DNA of 64,000 nucleotides from positions 1 to 64,000 of the forward strand of contig CAYQQR010000009.1 in assembly GCA_964420035.1 (NCBI GenBank), given 5' to 3'. Under the pieces are notes generated by a model that did not search any database, was not told the DNA's origin, and worked only from the letters and a program-made list of their open reading frames with translations. Source of the stretch: CAYQQR01 sp964420035 (GTDB taxonomy: Bacteria; Bacteroidota; Bacteroidia; Bacteroidales; SM23-62). Both the position numbers and the translations under genes were made by a program. Below are positions 15,670-24,623 of the stretch, one piece after another (within the stretch, counting starts at the first letter, position 1; the number at the start of each line of letters is the position of its first letter).

Positions 15670-16500
15670 ATGTCCTATGGTTTACTGAAAGGAAAGCGCG
15701 GATTGATCTTCGGTGCATTGAACGAACAATCCATTGCCTGGAAGATTGCTGAAAGAGCGTATGAGGAAGGGGCCAGATTTGTTCTCACCAACACGGCTGT
15801 TGCACTCAGAATGGGTGCGGTCAACAAGCTGGCCGAAACCACAGGTTCACACTTTATTGAGGCTGATGCAACCAACCTGGACGAACTGGATAACCTGATA
15901 CAGAAATCTACGGAAAAGCTCGGCGGGAAACTGGATTTTATTCTGCACTCCATTGGCATGTCCCCCAACGTCAGGAAAGGATTGCCTTACGATAAGCTTA
16001 ATTATTCCTATTTTTTAAAAACGCTGGACATTTCAGCGCTATCCTTTCATAAGATCATGCTCATTGCCAGGAAATACGATGCCATACAGGAATGGGGCTC
16101 CGTTGTCGCATTATCGTACGTGGCTGCCCAGCGTACCCTGGCCGGATATAATGACATGGGCGATGCAAAGGCCCTGCTGGAATCCATTGCAAGAAGTTTC
16201 GGTTACATTTATGGCAGGGACAAGAAGATCAGGGTCAACACCATCAGCCAGTCGCCCACCCTGACCACAGCAGGTAGCGGTGTGGAAGGTATGGAAACGC
16301 TCATGGACTGGTCTGAACGTATGTCACCACTCGGCAATGCCACTGCCGAAGATTGTGCCAATCTTTGCATCATGTTGTTTTCTGATCTTACGCGGCGGGT
16401 AACCATGCAGAACATCTATAATGACGGTGGCTTTTCAAGTATGGGAATGAGTCAGAAAGCCATCAATCAATACCTGAAAAGTTTTGAAGACTGCGAATAA
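15670..16500 (+). CDS. fabI: Enoyl-[acyl-carrier-protein] reductase FabI
   Basis: A short-chain dehydrogenase-fold enzyme of 276 residues from the ATG at 15670 (an in-frame TTG nine bases earlier is rejected because family members start MxYGLLKGKRG). It shows the FabI nucleotide site GLIFGALNEQSIAWKIA, HSIGMSP near residue 97, and the catalytic LSYVAAQR..AGYNDMGDAKALLES with the Tyr-x6-Lys pair. It reduces trans-2-enoyl-ACP with NADH in the last step of each fatty-acid elongation cycle. It is the target of triclosan-type inhibitors. The next gene starts 11 bp later and may be cotranscribed. Confidence 0.95.
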   Translation: MSYGLLKGKRGLIFGALNEQSIAWKIAERAYEEGARFVLTNTAVALRMGAVNKLAETTGSHFIEADATNLDELDNLIQKSTEKLGGKLDFILHSIGMSPNVRKGLPYDKLNYSYFLKTLDISALSFHKIMLIARKYDAIQEWGSVVALSYVAAQRTLAGYNDMGDAKALLESIARSFGYIYGRDKKIRVNTISQSPTLTTAGSGVEGMETLMDWSERMSPLGNATAEDCANLCIMLFSDLTRRVTMQNIYNDGGFSSMGMSQKAINQYLKSFEDCE

Positions 16501-16511
16501 ATCTCATTTCT

Positions 16512-17669
16512 ATGGAAACCATCCTGCTTATTCTCTTTTACATCTTATTTCCTGCACTGGTCATTTTGCTGGAAAACCCCTTTCCCATACTGAAAAAGAT
16601 CGGTCCGGTCATCATCTGTTATGCTACCGGCCTGATCATCGGAAACCTTGGAATATTACCGGGGAATGCCCCTAAGGTTCAGGATGGCGTATCGACCGTT
16701 GCCATTCCCCTGGCCATACCCTTGCTTTTGTTTTCTTTGAACCTCAGGGCATGGGTCAAACTGGCCGGCAAGACTTTTTTTTCCATGTTGCTCGGACTGA
16801 TCTCGGTGATCATCGTGGTTTGGGTTTGCTATTACCTGTTCCGGGATGAACTTTCGGAATCCTGGAAGATCGCCGGAATGCTGATCGGGGTTTATTCGGG
16901 GGGTACCCCCAACCTGGCTGCCATCAAACTGGCCCTGAACGTGGACCCCGACACCTATCTCCTGACCCATACCTATGATCTCTTTTTTGGGATCATATTG
17001 CTGTTTTTCCTTATGACAGTAGGGCAGCGTTTTTTCCTTCTTTTCATGAAACCCTTCCGGCACACACTGGAGACGGATGACCTGCACCAGCAGGAAGATT
17101 CAAGGGGATTGTTCAATGAGATCGAATCTTACAAAGACATATTTAATAAGAAGAATCTTTTTCCCCTGATGGGAGCCCTGGGTCTCGCCATTTTGATCTT
17201 CGGCCTGGGTGGGAGCCTGACCCTGATTGTTCCCGAACATTCCCAGATGGTTGCAGTTATCCTGACCATAACATCCCTGGGGATCATCGCTTCTTTGTTC
17301 AGCCGCATTAACCGCATACCCAAAACCTTCCAGATGGGGATGTATTTCATTTATGTTTTTTGTGTCGTCGTGGCATCCATGGCTGATATCAGCATGTTTT
17401 CAGAACTTAACCGTCCCCTTTTCCTGTATGTTCTTCTGGCTGTCTATGCCACCCTGGCTTTGCATGCTCTGTTATCTGCAATGTTCAGGGTCGATGCCGA
17501 CAACATGATCATCACCTCCGTGGCCCTTTCCATGTCTCCGCCCTTTGTACCCGTCATCGCAGCTGCCATCAAAAACCGGGAAATCATCATCTCCGGGCTG
17601 TTTATTGGCATTATTGGTTATGCCATAGGGAATTACCTGGGGGTGTTTATGGCTTATCTGCTTCGCTAG
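16512..17669 (+). CDS. DUF819 family membrane protein
   Basis: A 385-residue inner-membrane protein with about ten hydrophobic helices and two related halves, as in DUF819 (YjcL-like) proteins: ILFPALVILLENPFPILKKI at the start, VAIPLAIPLLLFSLNLRAW near residue 60, YSGGTPNLAAIKLAL near 130, and SPPFVPVIAAAIKNREIIISG near the end. The GTPN segment lies at a helix break. The fold suggests a secondary transporter, but no substrate is established for the family. The stop codon falls inside a TTCGCTAGCTCGCTACGC repeat that continues into the spacer. Confidence 0.85.
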   Translation: METILLILFYILFPALVILLENPFPILKKIGPVIICYATGLIIGNLGILPGNAPKVQDGVSTVAIPLAIPLLLFSLNLRAWVKLAGKTFFSMLLGLISVIIVVWVCYYLFRDELSESWKIAGMLIGVYSGGTPNLAAIKLALNVDPDTYLLTHTYDLFFGIILLFFLMTVGQRFFLLFMKPFRHTLETDDLHQQEDSRGLFNEIESYKDIFNKKNLFPLMGALGLAILIFGLGGSLTLIVPEHSQMVAVILTITSLGIIASLFSRINRIPKTFQMGMYFIYVFCVVVASMADISMFSELNRPLFLYVLLAVYATLALHALLSAMFRVDADNMIITSVALSMSPPFVPVIAAAIKNREIIISGLFIGIIGYAIGNYLGVFMAYLLR

Positions 17670-17800
17670 CTCGCTACGCTGTATCTCGCCTTCGGCTGTC
17701 ACTCGCTACGCTCACTGTAACTATGCTGCTTTTTTGGTTATCATCCCCACACCCTAATTCTGAATTCCTGCCTGCCGTCAGGCAGGCTGAATCCTGAATT
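17663..17800. repeat. CGCTACGCT repeats and CCTGCCTGCC/GGCAGG palindrome
   Basis: From the end of the DUF819 gene: imperfect TCGCTACGCT / TCTCGCC / TTCGGCT / ACTCGCTACGCT units (to about 17725), CCCCACACCC (near 17745), then the palindrome CCTGCCTGCCGTCAGGCAGG (17767-17786) and CTGAATCCTGAATT. The last part copies the repeat at the window start (28-57). It fills most of the spacer before hutI. Confidence 0.75.
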
Positions 17801-17849
17801 ATTATTAGCATTTTACTATTTTCGTATCCAATATGTAGTCATACCAACC

Positions 17850-19086
17850 ATGTCCATATTGATCACCAACATAAAATCCCTCCTTCAGGTCAGGGATAAG
17901 GCTCCTGACTTCGTTGCAGGTAAGGAAATGCGTGAATTGCCCTCCATCGACCATGCCTGGCTGCTGGTTGAAGGAGGTCATATCCGGGATTACGGAAGCA
18001 TGGAGAAACTGCCTTATAAACCAGAGGCGGAGCATATTGATGCCGTTGGTAGCTATGTTTTTCCTGCATTTTGTGATTCCCACACCCACCTGGTCTATGC
18101 CGGGAGCCGGGAACTGGAATACCGGGATAAGATCACGGGGCTGTCTTACGAGGAAATTGCCGGAAGGGGAGGGGGTATACTGAATTCAGCAAAGTTATTG
18201 AATGAAACTTCGGAAAATTCACTTTTCGAACAATCTTCCCAGCGGATTGAAGAGATAATGCAGCAGGGAACCGGTGCAGTAGAAATTAAAAGCGGGTATG
18301 GACTAACGACGGAAGGGGAACTGAAGATGTTGCGGGTGATCCGGCGCCTCAGGGAAAACTTTCCGATCGAGCTTCGTTCCACTTTTCTGGGTGCCCATGC
18401 ATTTCCCTCGGAATATAAGGATAGGCGCGATGATTATGTCAGCAAAATAGTCTATGAGATGCTGCCCGCGGTAGCCGGGGAAAAGCTGGCAGACTATGTG
18501 GATGTCTTCTGCGACCGGGGATTTTTTAGCGTGGACCAGACCGAAAAGATCCTTGAGGCAGCCGCGGAATACAAATTGGTTCCCAAGATCCATGCCAATG
18601 AACTGGATTTTTCGGGGGGAGTACAGACGGGTGTTAAATACGGGGCCCGTTCCGTGGATCACCTGGAGTTTACGGGCGAGGAAGAGATCCATGTATTAAA
18701 AGATTCAGGTACCATGCCAACATTGCTTCCCGGAGCCTCCTTGTTTCTTGGAATGAACTATGCCCCGGCCCGCGAAATGATCGATGCCGGTCTGCCCGTG
18801 GCGGTGGCCTCGGATTTCAATCCGGGCAGTTCCCCGACAGGCAATATGAAGCTGATGATGTCCCTGGCTTCGATCCAGCTGCGCATGCTTCCCGAGGAAG
18901 CCCTGAATGCCATGACGCTGAATACAGCATACGCTATGGGACTGGAAAAAATCCTGGGGAGCATTACACCGGGTAAACTGGCCAGTGTGATCATTACCAA
19001 ACCCATGCCCTCGTTCGAATATTTTCCTTACATGTACGGCTCCGACCTGATCGAACAGGTCATCATCAAAGGAAAATTAATACCAA
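17850..19086 (+). CDS. hutI: Imidazolonepropionase HutI (3' end lost in assembly gap)
   Basis: About 412 residues are readable before the run of N. It is an amidohydrolase: the metal-binding CDSHTHLVYAGSRE (near residue 75), EIKSGYGLTTEGELKMLRV (near 144), TFLGAHAFPSEY (near 175), IHANELDFSGG (near 248) and VASDFNPGSSPTGN (near 320) are diagnostic of HutI. It hydrolyses 4-imidazolone-5-propionate to N-formimino-glutamate in histidine degradation. The readable part already reaches VIIKGKLIP, close to the normal C-terminus, so only a few residues should be missing. An imperfect -7 element (TATTTTCG, 17817-17824) precedes it. The next enzyme of the pathway follows the gap. Confidence 0.93.
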
Positions 19087-19186
19087 NNNNNNNNNNNNNN
19101 NNNNNNNNNNNNNNNNNNNNNNNNNNNNNNNNNNNNNNNNNNNNNNNNNNNNNNNNNNNNNNNNNNNNNNNNNNNNNNNNNNNNNN
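19087..19186. other. Assembly gap (100 N)
   Basis: Exactly 100 unknown bases, the conventional placeholder for a scaffold gap of unknown size. The true sequence must hold the end of hutI and probably more copies of the 10-bp repeat that begins directly after it; that repeat is the likely cause of the break. Confidence 0.99.
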
Positions 19187-19256
19187 ACCATCAATAACCA
19201 TCAATAACCATCAATAACCATCAATAACCATCAATAACCATCAATAACCATACATA
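19187..19256. repeat. 10-bp tandem repeat ACCATCAATA, 6 perfect copies
   Basis: Six identical ACCATCAATA units (19187-19246) and one altered unit (ACCATACATA), starting directly at the edge of the N run and ending 8 bp before the ftcD start codon. The true copy number is unknown because of the gap. Similar 10-bp AT-rich units lie before cysN. Confidence 0.95.
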
Positions 19257-19264
19257 CAGACCCT

Positions 19265-20959
19265 ATGGATAAGATAATAGAATGCGTTCCCAACTTCTCA
19301 GAAGGCAGGGATCCCAGGATCATCAAACAGATTACGGATGTAATAGAAGAGGTCGAGGGGGTGAAGCTCCTGGACGTGGACCCCGGAAAGGCAACCAACC
19401 GTACCGTGGTAACCTTCGTGGGAGCTCCCGATGCTGTTGTTGAAGCAGCATTCCGGGCTGTAAAGAAAGCCTTGGAAGTCATTGATATGCGCGAACACCG
19501 GGGTGAGCATCCCCGTTTCGGGGCGACCGATGTTTGTCCCCTGGTGCCGGTTCGCAACATCAGCATGGATGAAACGGTAGAATATGCCTGTAAATTGGGC
19601 AAACGGATAGGAGAGGAACTGGAGATCCCGGTATACTGTTACGAGTTTGCAGCAAAGAAAGAGGAACGGAAGAACCTGGCAAGCGTTCGTTCGGGCGAAT
19701 ACGAAGGGTTAAAAAACAAGCTTGCCCGTGAAGAATGGAAGCCCGATTACGGACCGGAAAAATTCAATCCCGGGGCCGGGGCCACGGCTGTCGGGGCCCG
19801 CGAGTTCCTGGTGGCCTACAACATCAATCTGAATACTACCTCTACCCGCAGGGCCAACGCGATTGCTTTCGACGTCAGGGAGCGTGGAAGGGTGAAGCGT
19901 GAGGGCCATCCCTTGACGGGAAAGGTTGTTCGCGACAAGAAAGGCGCTCCGGTTTATAAGCCCGGCAGCCTGAAAGCCGTAAAGGCCATCGGCTGGTTCA
20001 TTGAGGAGTACGGGGTGGCACAGATATCCATGAATCTTACCAATATTAAGATCACTCCCATTCATGTGGCTTATGAAGAAGTGTATAAAAGAGCCAATGC
20101 CCGGGGTGTCCGGGTCACGGGCTCCGAACTGGTGGGCCTGGTACCCCTGGAGGCCATGCTGGAAGCCGGTAAATATTTCCTCAGGAAGCAAAACCGTTCC
20201 CTGGGGATCCCGGATTCCGAGATCATAAAGATTGCAGTGAAATCCATGGGACTGGATGAACTGGGACCCTTTAAACCTGAGGAAAAGATCATTGAGTATA
20301 TGCTGGAGGAGCGGATTGAAAAAAAATTAACCGATCTGAGCCTGACCGGCTTCATGAACGAAACGGCTTCCGAATCACCGGCACCGGGAGGGGGTTCCGT
20401 TTCTGCATATATAGCAGCACTGGGTGCCGCACTGGGCAGTATGGTTGCCAATCTTTCATCGCACAAAAGGGGTTGGGATGAACGCTGGGAAGAGTTTTCA
20501 AACTGGGCGCAAAAGGGCAAGGTCATTCAGGAAAAGCTGAATGCCCTGGTGGATGAGGATACCAGTGCCTTTAATGCCATCATCAATGCCTTTCGTTTGC
20601 CCAAAAGCAGTGCAGAAGAGAAAAAAATGAGGGGAAAAGCCATCCAAGAAGCTACCCTATATGCCATCAAGGTACCCCTGGAGGTGATGAAAACCGCCTG
20701 CAGAGGATTTGAACTTACGGAAGCCATGGTCATGGATGGAAATCCCGGATCCGTATCCGACGCGGGAGTGGGGACCCTGGCCATACGTGCCGGGATCCGG
20801 GGCGCTGCATTGAACGTTCAGATCAATTCCGTGTCGGTAAAGGATGACCCCTCTGTTAAGGAAATTTTAGCGGAATCAGAGGAGATCCTGAAGAAAGCCG
20901 GGGAAAAGGAAGCAGAGATCCTAAGAAAAGTCTATATAAAGATACAGGAGAATGATTGA
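19265..20959 (+). CDS. ftcD: Bifunctional glutamate formimidoyltransferase / formimido-THF cyclodeaminase
   Basis: A 564-residue fusion. Residues 1 to about 330 are the formimidoyltransferase (ECVPNFSEGRDP at the start, REHRGEHPRFGATDVCPLVP near residue 78, GAREFLVAYNINL near 178). From about 354 on is the helical cyclodeaminase (SPAPGGGSVSAYIAALGAALG near 371, then the DEDTSAFNAIINAFRLP segment near 430). It moves the formimino group of N-formiminoglutamate to tetrahydrofolate and closes it to 5,10-methenyl-THF. The length and order match the vertebrate FTCD arrangement, also found in Bacteroidota. It follows hutI across the gap; hutH and hutU are not in this window. The start ATG lies just after the tandem repeat. 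Confidence 0.93.
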   Translation: MDKIIECVPNFSEGRDPRIIKQITDVIEEVEGVKLLDVDPGKATNRTVVTFVGAPDAVVEAAFRAVKKALEVIDMREHRGEHPRFGATDVCPLVPVRNISMDETVEYACKLGKRIGEELEIPVYCYEFAAKKEERKNLASVRSGEYEGLKNKLAREEWKPDYGPEKFNPGAGATAVGAREFLVAYNINLNTTSTRRANAIAFDVRERGRVKREGHPLTGKVVRDKKGAPVYKPGSLKAVKAIGWFIEEYGVAQISMNLTNIKITPIHVAYEEVYKRANARGVRVTGSELVGLVPLEAMLEAGKYFLRKQNRSLGIPDSEIIKIAVKSMGLDELGPFKPEEKIIEYMLEERIEKKLTDLSLTGFMNETASESPAPGGGSVSAYIAALGAALGSMVANLSSHKRGWDERWEEFSNWAQKGKVIQEKLNALVDEDTSAFNAIINAFRLPKSSAEEKKMRGKAIQEATLYAIKVPLEVMKTACRGFELTEAMVMDGNPGSVSDAGVGTLAIRAGIRGAALNVQINSVSVKDDPSVKEILAESEEILKKAGEKEAEILRKVYIKIQEND

Positions 20960-21156
20960 TTATAATCTTCTGTATCTATTATATATACTTGGGTTTACAT
21001 TATTTAGACATGGTTTAAATAGACTGGTGCTTATAGGCTGAAATGGATCAAAACATTCTCATTTTCAATTGCATCTTGTAGAAATCCAAGTTATTTTTTC
21101 TGGTAAGTATTTATATCCCCCTGTTTATTAGCAGTTTATTTACAGATTTAATTTTT

Positions 21157-21184
21157 TTTGTTATTAATATTTTTTTTAGATTTG
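21157..21184 (+). promoter_or_regulatory. Promoter of the susC/susD operon (-33 TTTG, -7 TAGATTTG)
   Basis: TTTG at 21157-21160 and TAGATTTG at 21177-21184, separated by 16 bp, fit the Bacteroidota -33/-7 consensus well. The start site would lie near 21190, giving a leader of about 50 bases. It is the clearest promoter in the window. The rest of 20960-21239 is AT-rich with no other recognisable element, and no ECF-sigma/anti-sigma pair or hybrid two-component regulator is nearby. Confidence 0.65.
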
Positions 21185-21239
21185 AGTCGAGGAATGATTT
21201 ATTATTAACTAACTATTTATAAACCTAAAATTTTTATCT

Positions 21240-24200
21240 ATGAAAAGATTTACAGTTTTACTGGCATTCCTGGTGTTTGCGGGTTTACAGCTACTGCAGG
21301 CCCAGGCGGTGCAGATCACAGGTAATGTAACCACCGCGGAAGATGGTTCTCCATTACCTGGGGTATCCGTTGTGGTCAAAGGGACTACAATTGGTACCGT
21401 TACCAATTACGAGGGTAATTTCACCCTAGCGGTTCCCGAAGATGCCGAAACGCTGGTATTCAGCTTTATCGGCATGCGGACCCAGGAAGTGGCCATCGAT
21501 GACAAAACTACGATCAGTGTTGTTCTCAGTCCCGATGTCGTGGGCCTGGACGAGGTTGTGGTCACCGCCATCGGTATCAGGAAAGAGGCCAAGGCACTGG
21601 GTTATGCCGTTCAGGAGGTTGATGCGGATGCTATCGAGAAGTCCGGCCAGACCAACGTGATCAATGCCCTCTCCGGTAAGGTTGCCGGCGTCCGTATCAA
21701 CCGCGCCAGTGGTGAGGCCGGTGCTTCCTCCTTCATCGAGATCAGGGGTAGTTCTTCCCTTCTTTTCAACAATCAGCCCCTGTTCATCGTGGACGGTGTG
21801 CCCATTGACAACAGCGGTAATACCGGTAACACCGTTGACGGTGTAGCCGAGTCGAACCGGGCCATCGACCTGAACCCCGATGACATTGAAAGCATCAGTG
21901 TTCTTAAAGGAGGTCAGGCTACCGCACTTTACGGTATCCGTGCTGCCAACGGTGCCATCATCGTTACCACCAAGAGCGGTCAGCGTACCGCGGAAGGCAA
22001 GATCAACGTGAATTACCACTTCTCGGCACGCAACGAACAGATCTCGCAGATGCCCGAATTACAGCGGAAATATGCACAGGGATCTCGCATTTACTCAGAT
22101 CTTCTGAATTTCTATTATGGAGATGTTACCGCTCCCATCGACCATCCTGACCAGTGGTATTATAAAGGTGTATCCTGGGGCCCGGATGTATCCGAGTTGC
22201 GTTACACTACCGACGAGAATTACGTACCTGCCAATGATTATCCCTGGGAAGGTGAAACACCCATGAATGTATGGCTGGAGAACTGGGATCCCAACGGAAG
22301 GATGGTTTTCGCCGATCATCCCCTGGCAGGCAGTCAGGTTGTAAAGACCTATGACCATTACGATTTCTTTGAAAAGCCATGGTCCTTCAAGCATCACCTG
22401 GATATATCCGGTGGTGACGAGAAGAGTACTTTCTACCTTTCCGCGGCAAGGGATGACAACAAAGGTATCGTGCCGAACAACGAGTTCAGCAAGACCTCGT
22501 TCAAGTTTTCGGGTACCACCACGGTTGCCAAAGGACTGACGGTTGGTGCCAGTGCCAACTACATCAATTCCGAAGGCATGAGGTTGCAGAAGGGTTCCAA
22601 CATTTCCGGTATCATGCTGGGTCTTTTGCGTACTCCTCCTACCTTTGACAACTCTTACAAGTATCAGTTACCCGACGGTAGCCAGCGTTCCTATCGCGGC
22701 GGCGGCGGTTATGACAACCCTTACTGGACCGTGAACAAGAACCAGTACAATGACAATGTCGATCGCCTGATCGGTAACATTAACCTGAACTGGCGCGCCA
22801 ACGACTGGCTGAGCTTCACTTACAGGCTGGGTGTGGACAAGTGGTACAAGGATGTGAAATATTTCTTTGAGAAAGGTTCAAACCAGTATGCAGACGGTTA
22901 TTTAACCTCGACCAATTCCACCAACAATGAGATCAACTCCGACCTGTTGATGACCATCCAGAGGAACCTGGGAGCCGATGCTTCCTTTAACTTCACCCTG
23001 GGCCAGAACCTCTACCAGTCCCAATTTGAAAGTTCAACTGCCGAAGCCAATGGTCTCGATGCACTTGGTTTTTACAGTATGACCAACACCTCCGATAACC
23101 GCGGTTACGAGAACAATTCCAAGTACCGTACCGCTGCTTTCTTCGGGGACCTTGGTTTCGACTGGAAGAGCATGCTGTTCCTGAATTTCACGGGACGTTA
23201 TGAATGGTCCACTTCCCTGCCGGAAGAAAATAACGCCTTTTTCTATCCTTCCGCGGGTATCGGCTTTGTATTTACCGAGATCCCTGCACTGAAGGATAAC
23301 AACATTCTGTCCTTCGGTAAACTGCGTGCATCATTCGCGACCATTGCCAACGATGCCCCGATCTTTGCTACACGCACCCGTTACTTTCAGCCTTTCATTA
23401 CAGACGGTTGGTTGAGTCCGGACGGGATACCCTTCCCCTACCAGAATGTGAACGCGTTCTACTTGAGCGGTACCCTGGGTAACAGCCAGATCGAACCGGA
23501 AAAGAGTACCACCTGGGAAGTCGGAACTGACCTGAGGTTCCTCCAGGGACGCCTGAACCTTGATGTGGCTTACTTTAACAGGGTGAACGACGGACTGATC
23601 TTCTACGTACCTCAGGCTGCTTCCACCGGTTACGTGCAGCGTCTCGCGAATGCGGGTGAAATGAAGACTTCCGGTTTTGAAATCGCTTTAAATGCCACCC
23701 CGGTATTGACCAGCAATTTCGAATGGAACCTGAACATGAACTGGTCCAACCCCTATACCGAAGTGGTTGAGCTGGCTCCCGGTGTTACAAGTATCTTCCT
23801 TTCCGGTTTCGTAGATCCCCAGGTACGTGCCGTTGCCGGTGATCCTTACCGTTCCGTTTACGGTTATGGCTGGACCTACGACGATGCCGGCAACCTGTTG
23901 ATCGATGACGATCCGGATAATGCGATCATGGACGGGTTTCCTTTCTCGGATCCCAATGAAAGGGCCTTGGGTTCTGTTGACCCCGATTGGGTAGCAGGTA
24001 TCACCAACAGCTTTACCTTCTTCAAGAACATCACACTGTCTGCATTGCTTGATATTAAATCGGGCGGTCTGATGTGGAACGGTACCAAGGGTGCTATGTA
24101 CTACTTTGGTACACACGGCGATACGGAATCCAGGGGTGAAACCCGGGTTTGGGACGGTGTTTACGGACACTACGACGCCAATGGCGATATAGCCCATTAC

Positions 24201-24587
24201 AATACCCCGCTGGATGAAACTTCCGGTGAGGTAGCCGGATCCGGTGGTGAGAATACCACTGAAGTGGTCGTGGACGAAGACTGGTACTGGTGGAGCGGTG
24301 AAGGTTCCGGATTTACCGGTCCTGCCGAGCCCTACATTGAAGAAACCAGCTGGGTACGCCTCAGGGAAGTTACCCTTTCCTACAGGCTGCCGAAGAATAT
24401 CCTGGCCAATACACCCTTGAGAAATCTCGAGATCTATTACACGGGATACAATCTCTGGCTGGATACTCCATACACCGGTGTGGATCCCGAGACCAGCCTT
24501 GTTGGCAACAACAACGGCCAGGGGATCGACTATTTCAATAACCCCGGTCTGAAGTCCCATACTTTCGGTGTACGGGTAGGATTCTAA
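21240..24587 (+). CDS. SusC/RagA-type TonB-linked outer-membrane transporter
   Basis: A 1115-residue TonB-dependent transporter. Signal peptide to about residue 22 (LLQAQA), a carboxypeptidase-D-regulatory-like domain (QITGNVTTAEDGSPLPGVSV.., about 25-98), the TonB box region LDEVVVTAIGIRKE, a plug domain with VRIRGSSS-like EIRGSSSLLFNNQPLFIVDG (near 165) and LKGGQATALYG, then a long beta-barrel ending in the aromatic-terminated GVRVGF. It imports a nutrient delivered by its SusD partner using energy from TonB. The pair lies 36 bp from the SusD gene and has a good promoter, but no glycosidase, peptidase or regulator is adjacent, so the substrate cannot be inferred. Confidence 0.95.
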   Translation: MKRFTVLLAFLVFAGLQLLQAQAVQITGNVTTAEDGSPLPGVSVVVKGTTIGTVTNYEGNFTLAVPEDAETLVFSFIGMRTQEVAIDDKTTISVVLSPDVVGLDEVVVTAIGIRKEAKALGYAVQEVDADAIEKSGQTNVINALSGKVAGVRINRASGEAGASSFIEIRGSSSLLFNNQPLFIVDGVPIDNSGNTGNTVDGVAESNRAIDLNPDDIESISVLKGGQATALYGIRAANGAIIVTTKSGQRTAEGKINVNYHFSARNEQISQMPELQRKYAQGSRIYSDLLNFYYGDVTAPIDHPDQWYYKGVSWGPDVSELRYTTDENYVPANDYPWEGETPMNVWLENWDPNGRMVFADHPLAGSQVVKTYDHYDFFEKPWSFKHHLDISGGDEKSTFYLSAARDDNKGIVPNNEFSKTSFKFSGTTTVAKGLTVGASANYINSEGMRLQKGSNISGIMLGLLRTPPTFDNSYKYQLPDGSQRSYRGGGGYDNPYWTVNKNQYNDNVDRLIGNINLNWRANDWLSFTYRLGVDKWYKDVKYFFEKGSNQYADGYLTSTNSTNNEINSDLLMTIQRNLGADASFNFTLGQNLYQSQFESSTAEANGLDALGFYSMTNTSDNRGYENNSKYRTAAFFGDLGFDWKSMLFLNFTGRYEWSTSLPEENNAFFYPSAGIGFVFTEIPALKDNNILSFGKLRASFATIANDAPIFATRTRYFQPFITDGWLSPDGIPFPYQNVNAFYLSGTLGNSQIEPEKSTTWEVGTDLRFLQGRLNLDVAYFNRVNDGLIFYVPQAASTGYVQRLANAGEMKTSGFEIALNATPVLTSNFEWNLNMNWSNPYTEVVELAPGVTSIFLSGFVDPQVRAVAGDPYRSVYGYGWTYDDAGNLLIDDDPDNAIMDGFPFSDPNERALGSVDPDWVAGITNSFTFFKNITLSALLDIKSGGLMWNGTKGAMYYFGTHGDTESRGETRVWDGVYGHYDANGDIAHYNTPLDETSGEVAGSGGENTTEVVVDEDWYWWSGEGSGFTGPAEPYIEETSWVRLREVTLSYRLPKNILANTPLRNLEIYYTGYNLWLDTPYTGVDPETSLVGNNNGQGIDYFNNPGLKSHTFGVRVGF

Positions 24588-24623
24588 AGAAAGGAAATTC
24601 ATTAACAGAAAAAATATTGAACC

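Noticed and set aside
19187..19256. Possible CRISPR-like array
   Set aside because: The units are 10 bp with no spacers between them; no cas genes are present. It is a simple tandem repeat.
23688..24602. 304-codon open frame antisense to the end of susC
   Set aside because: It is the complementary frame of a strongly typical SusC coding sequence. Its translation shows no domain, and it has no promoter element.
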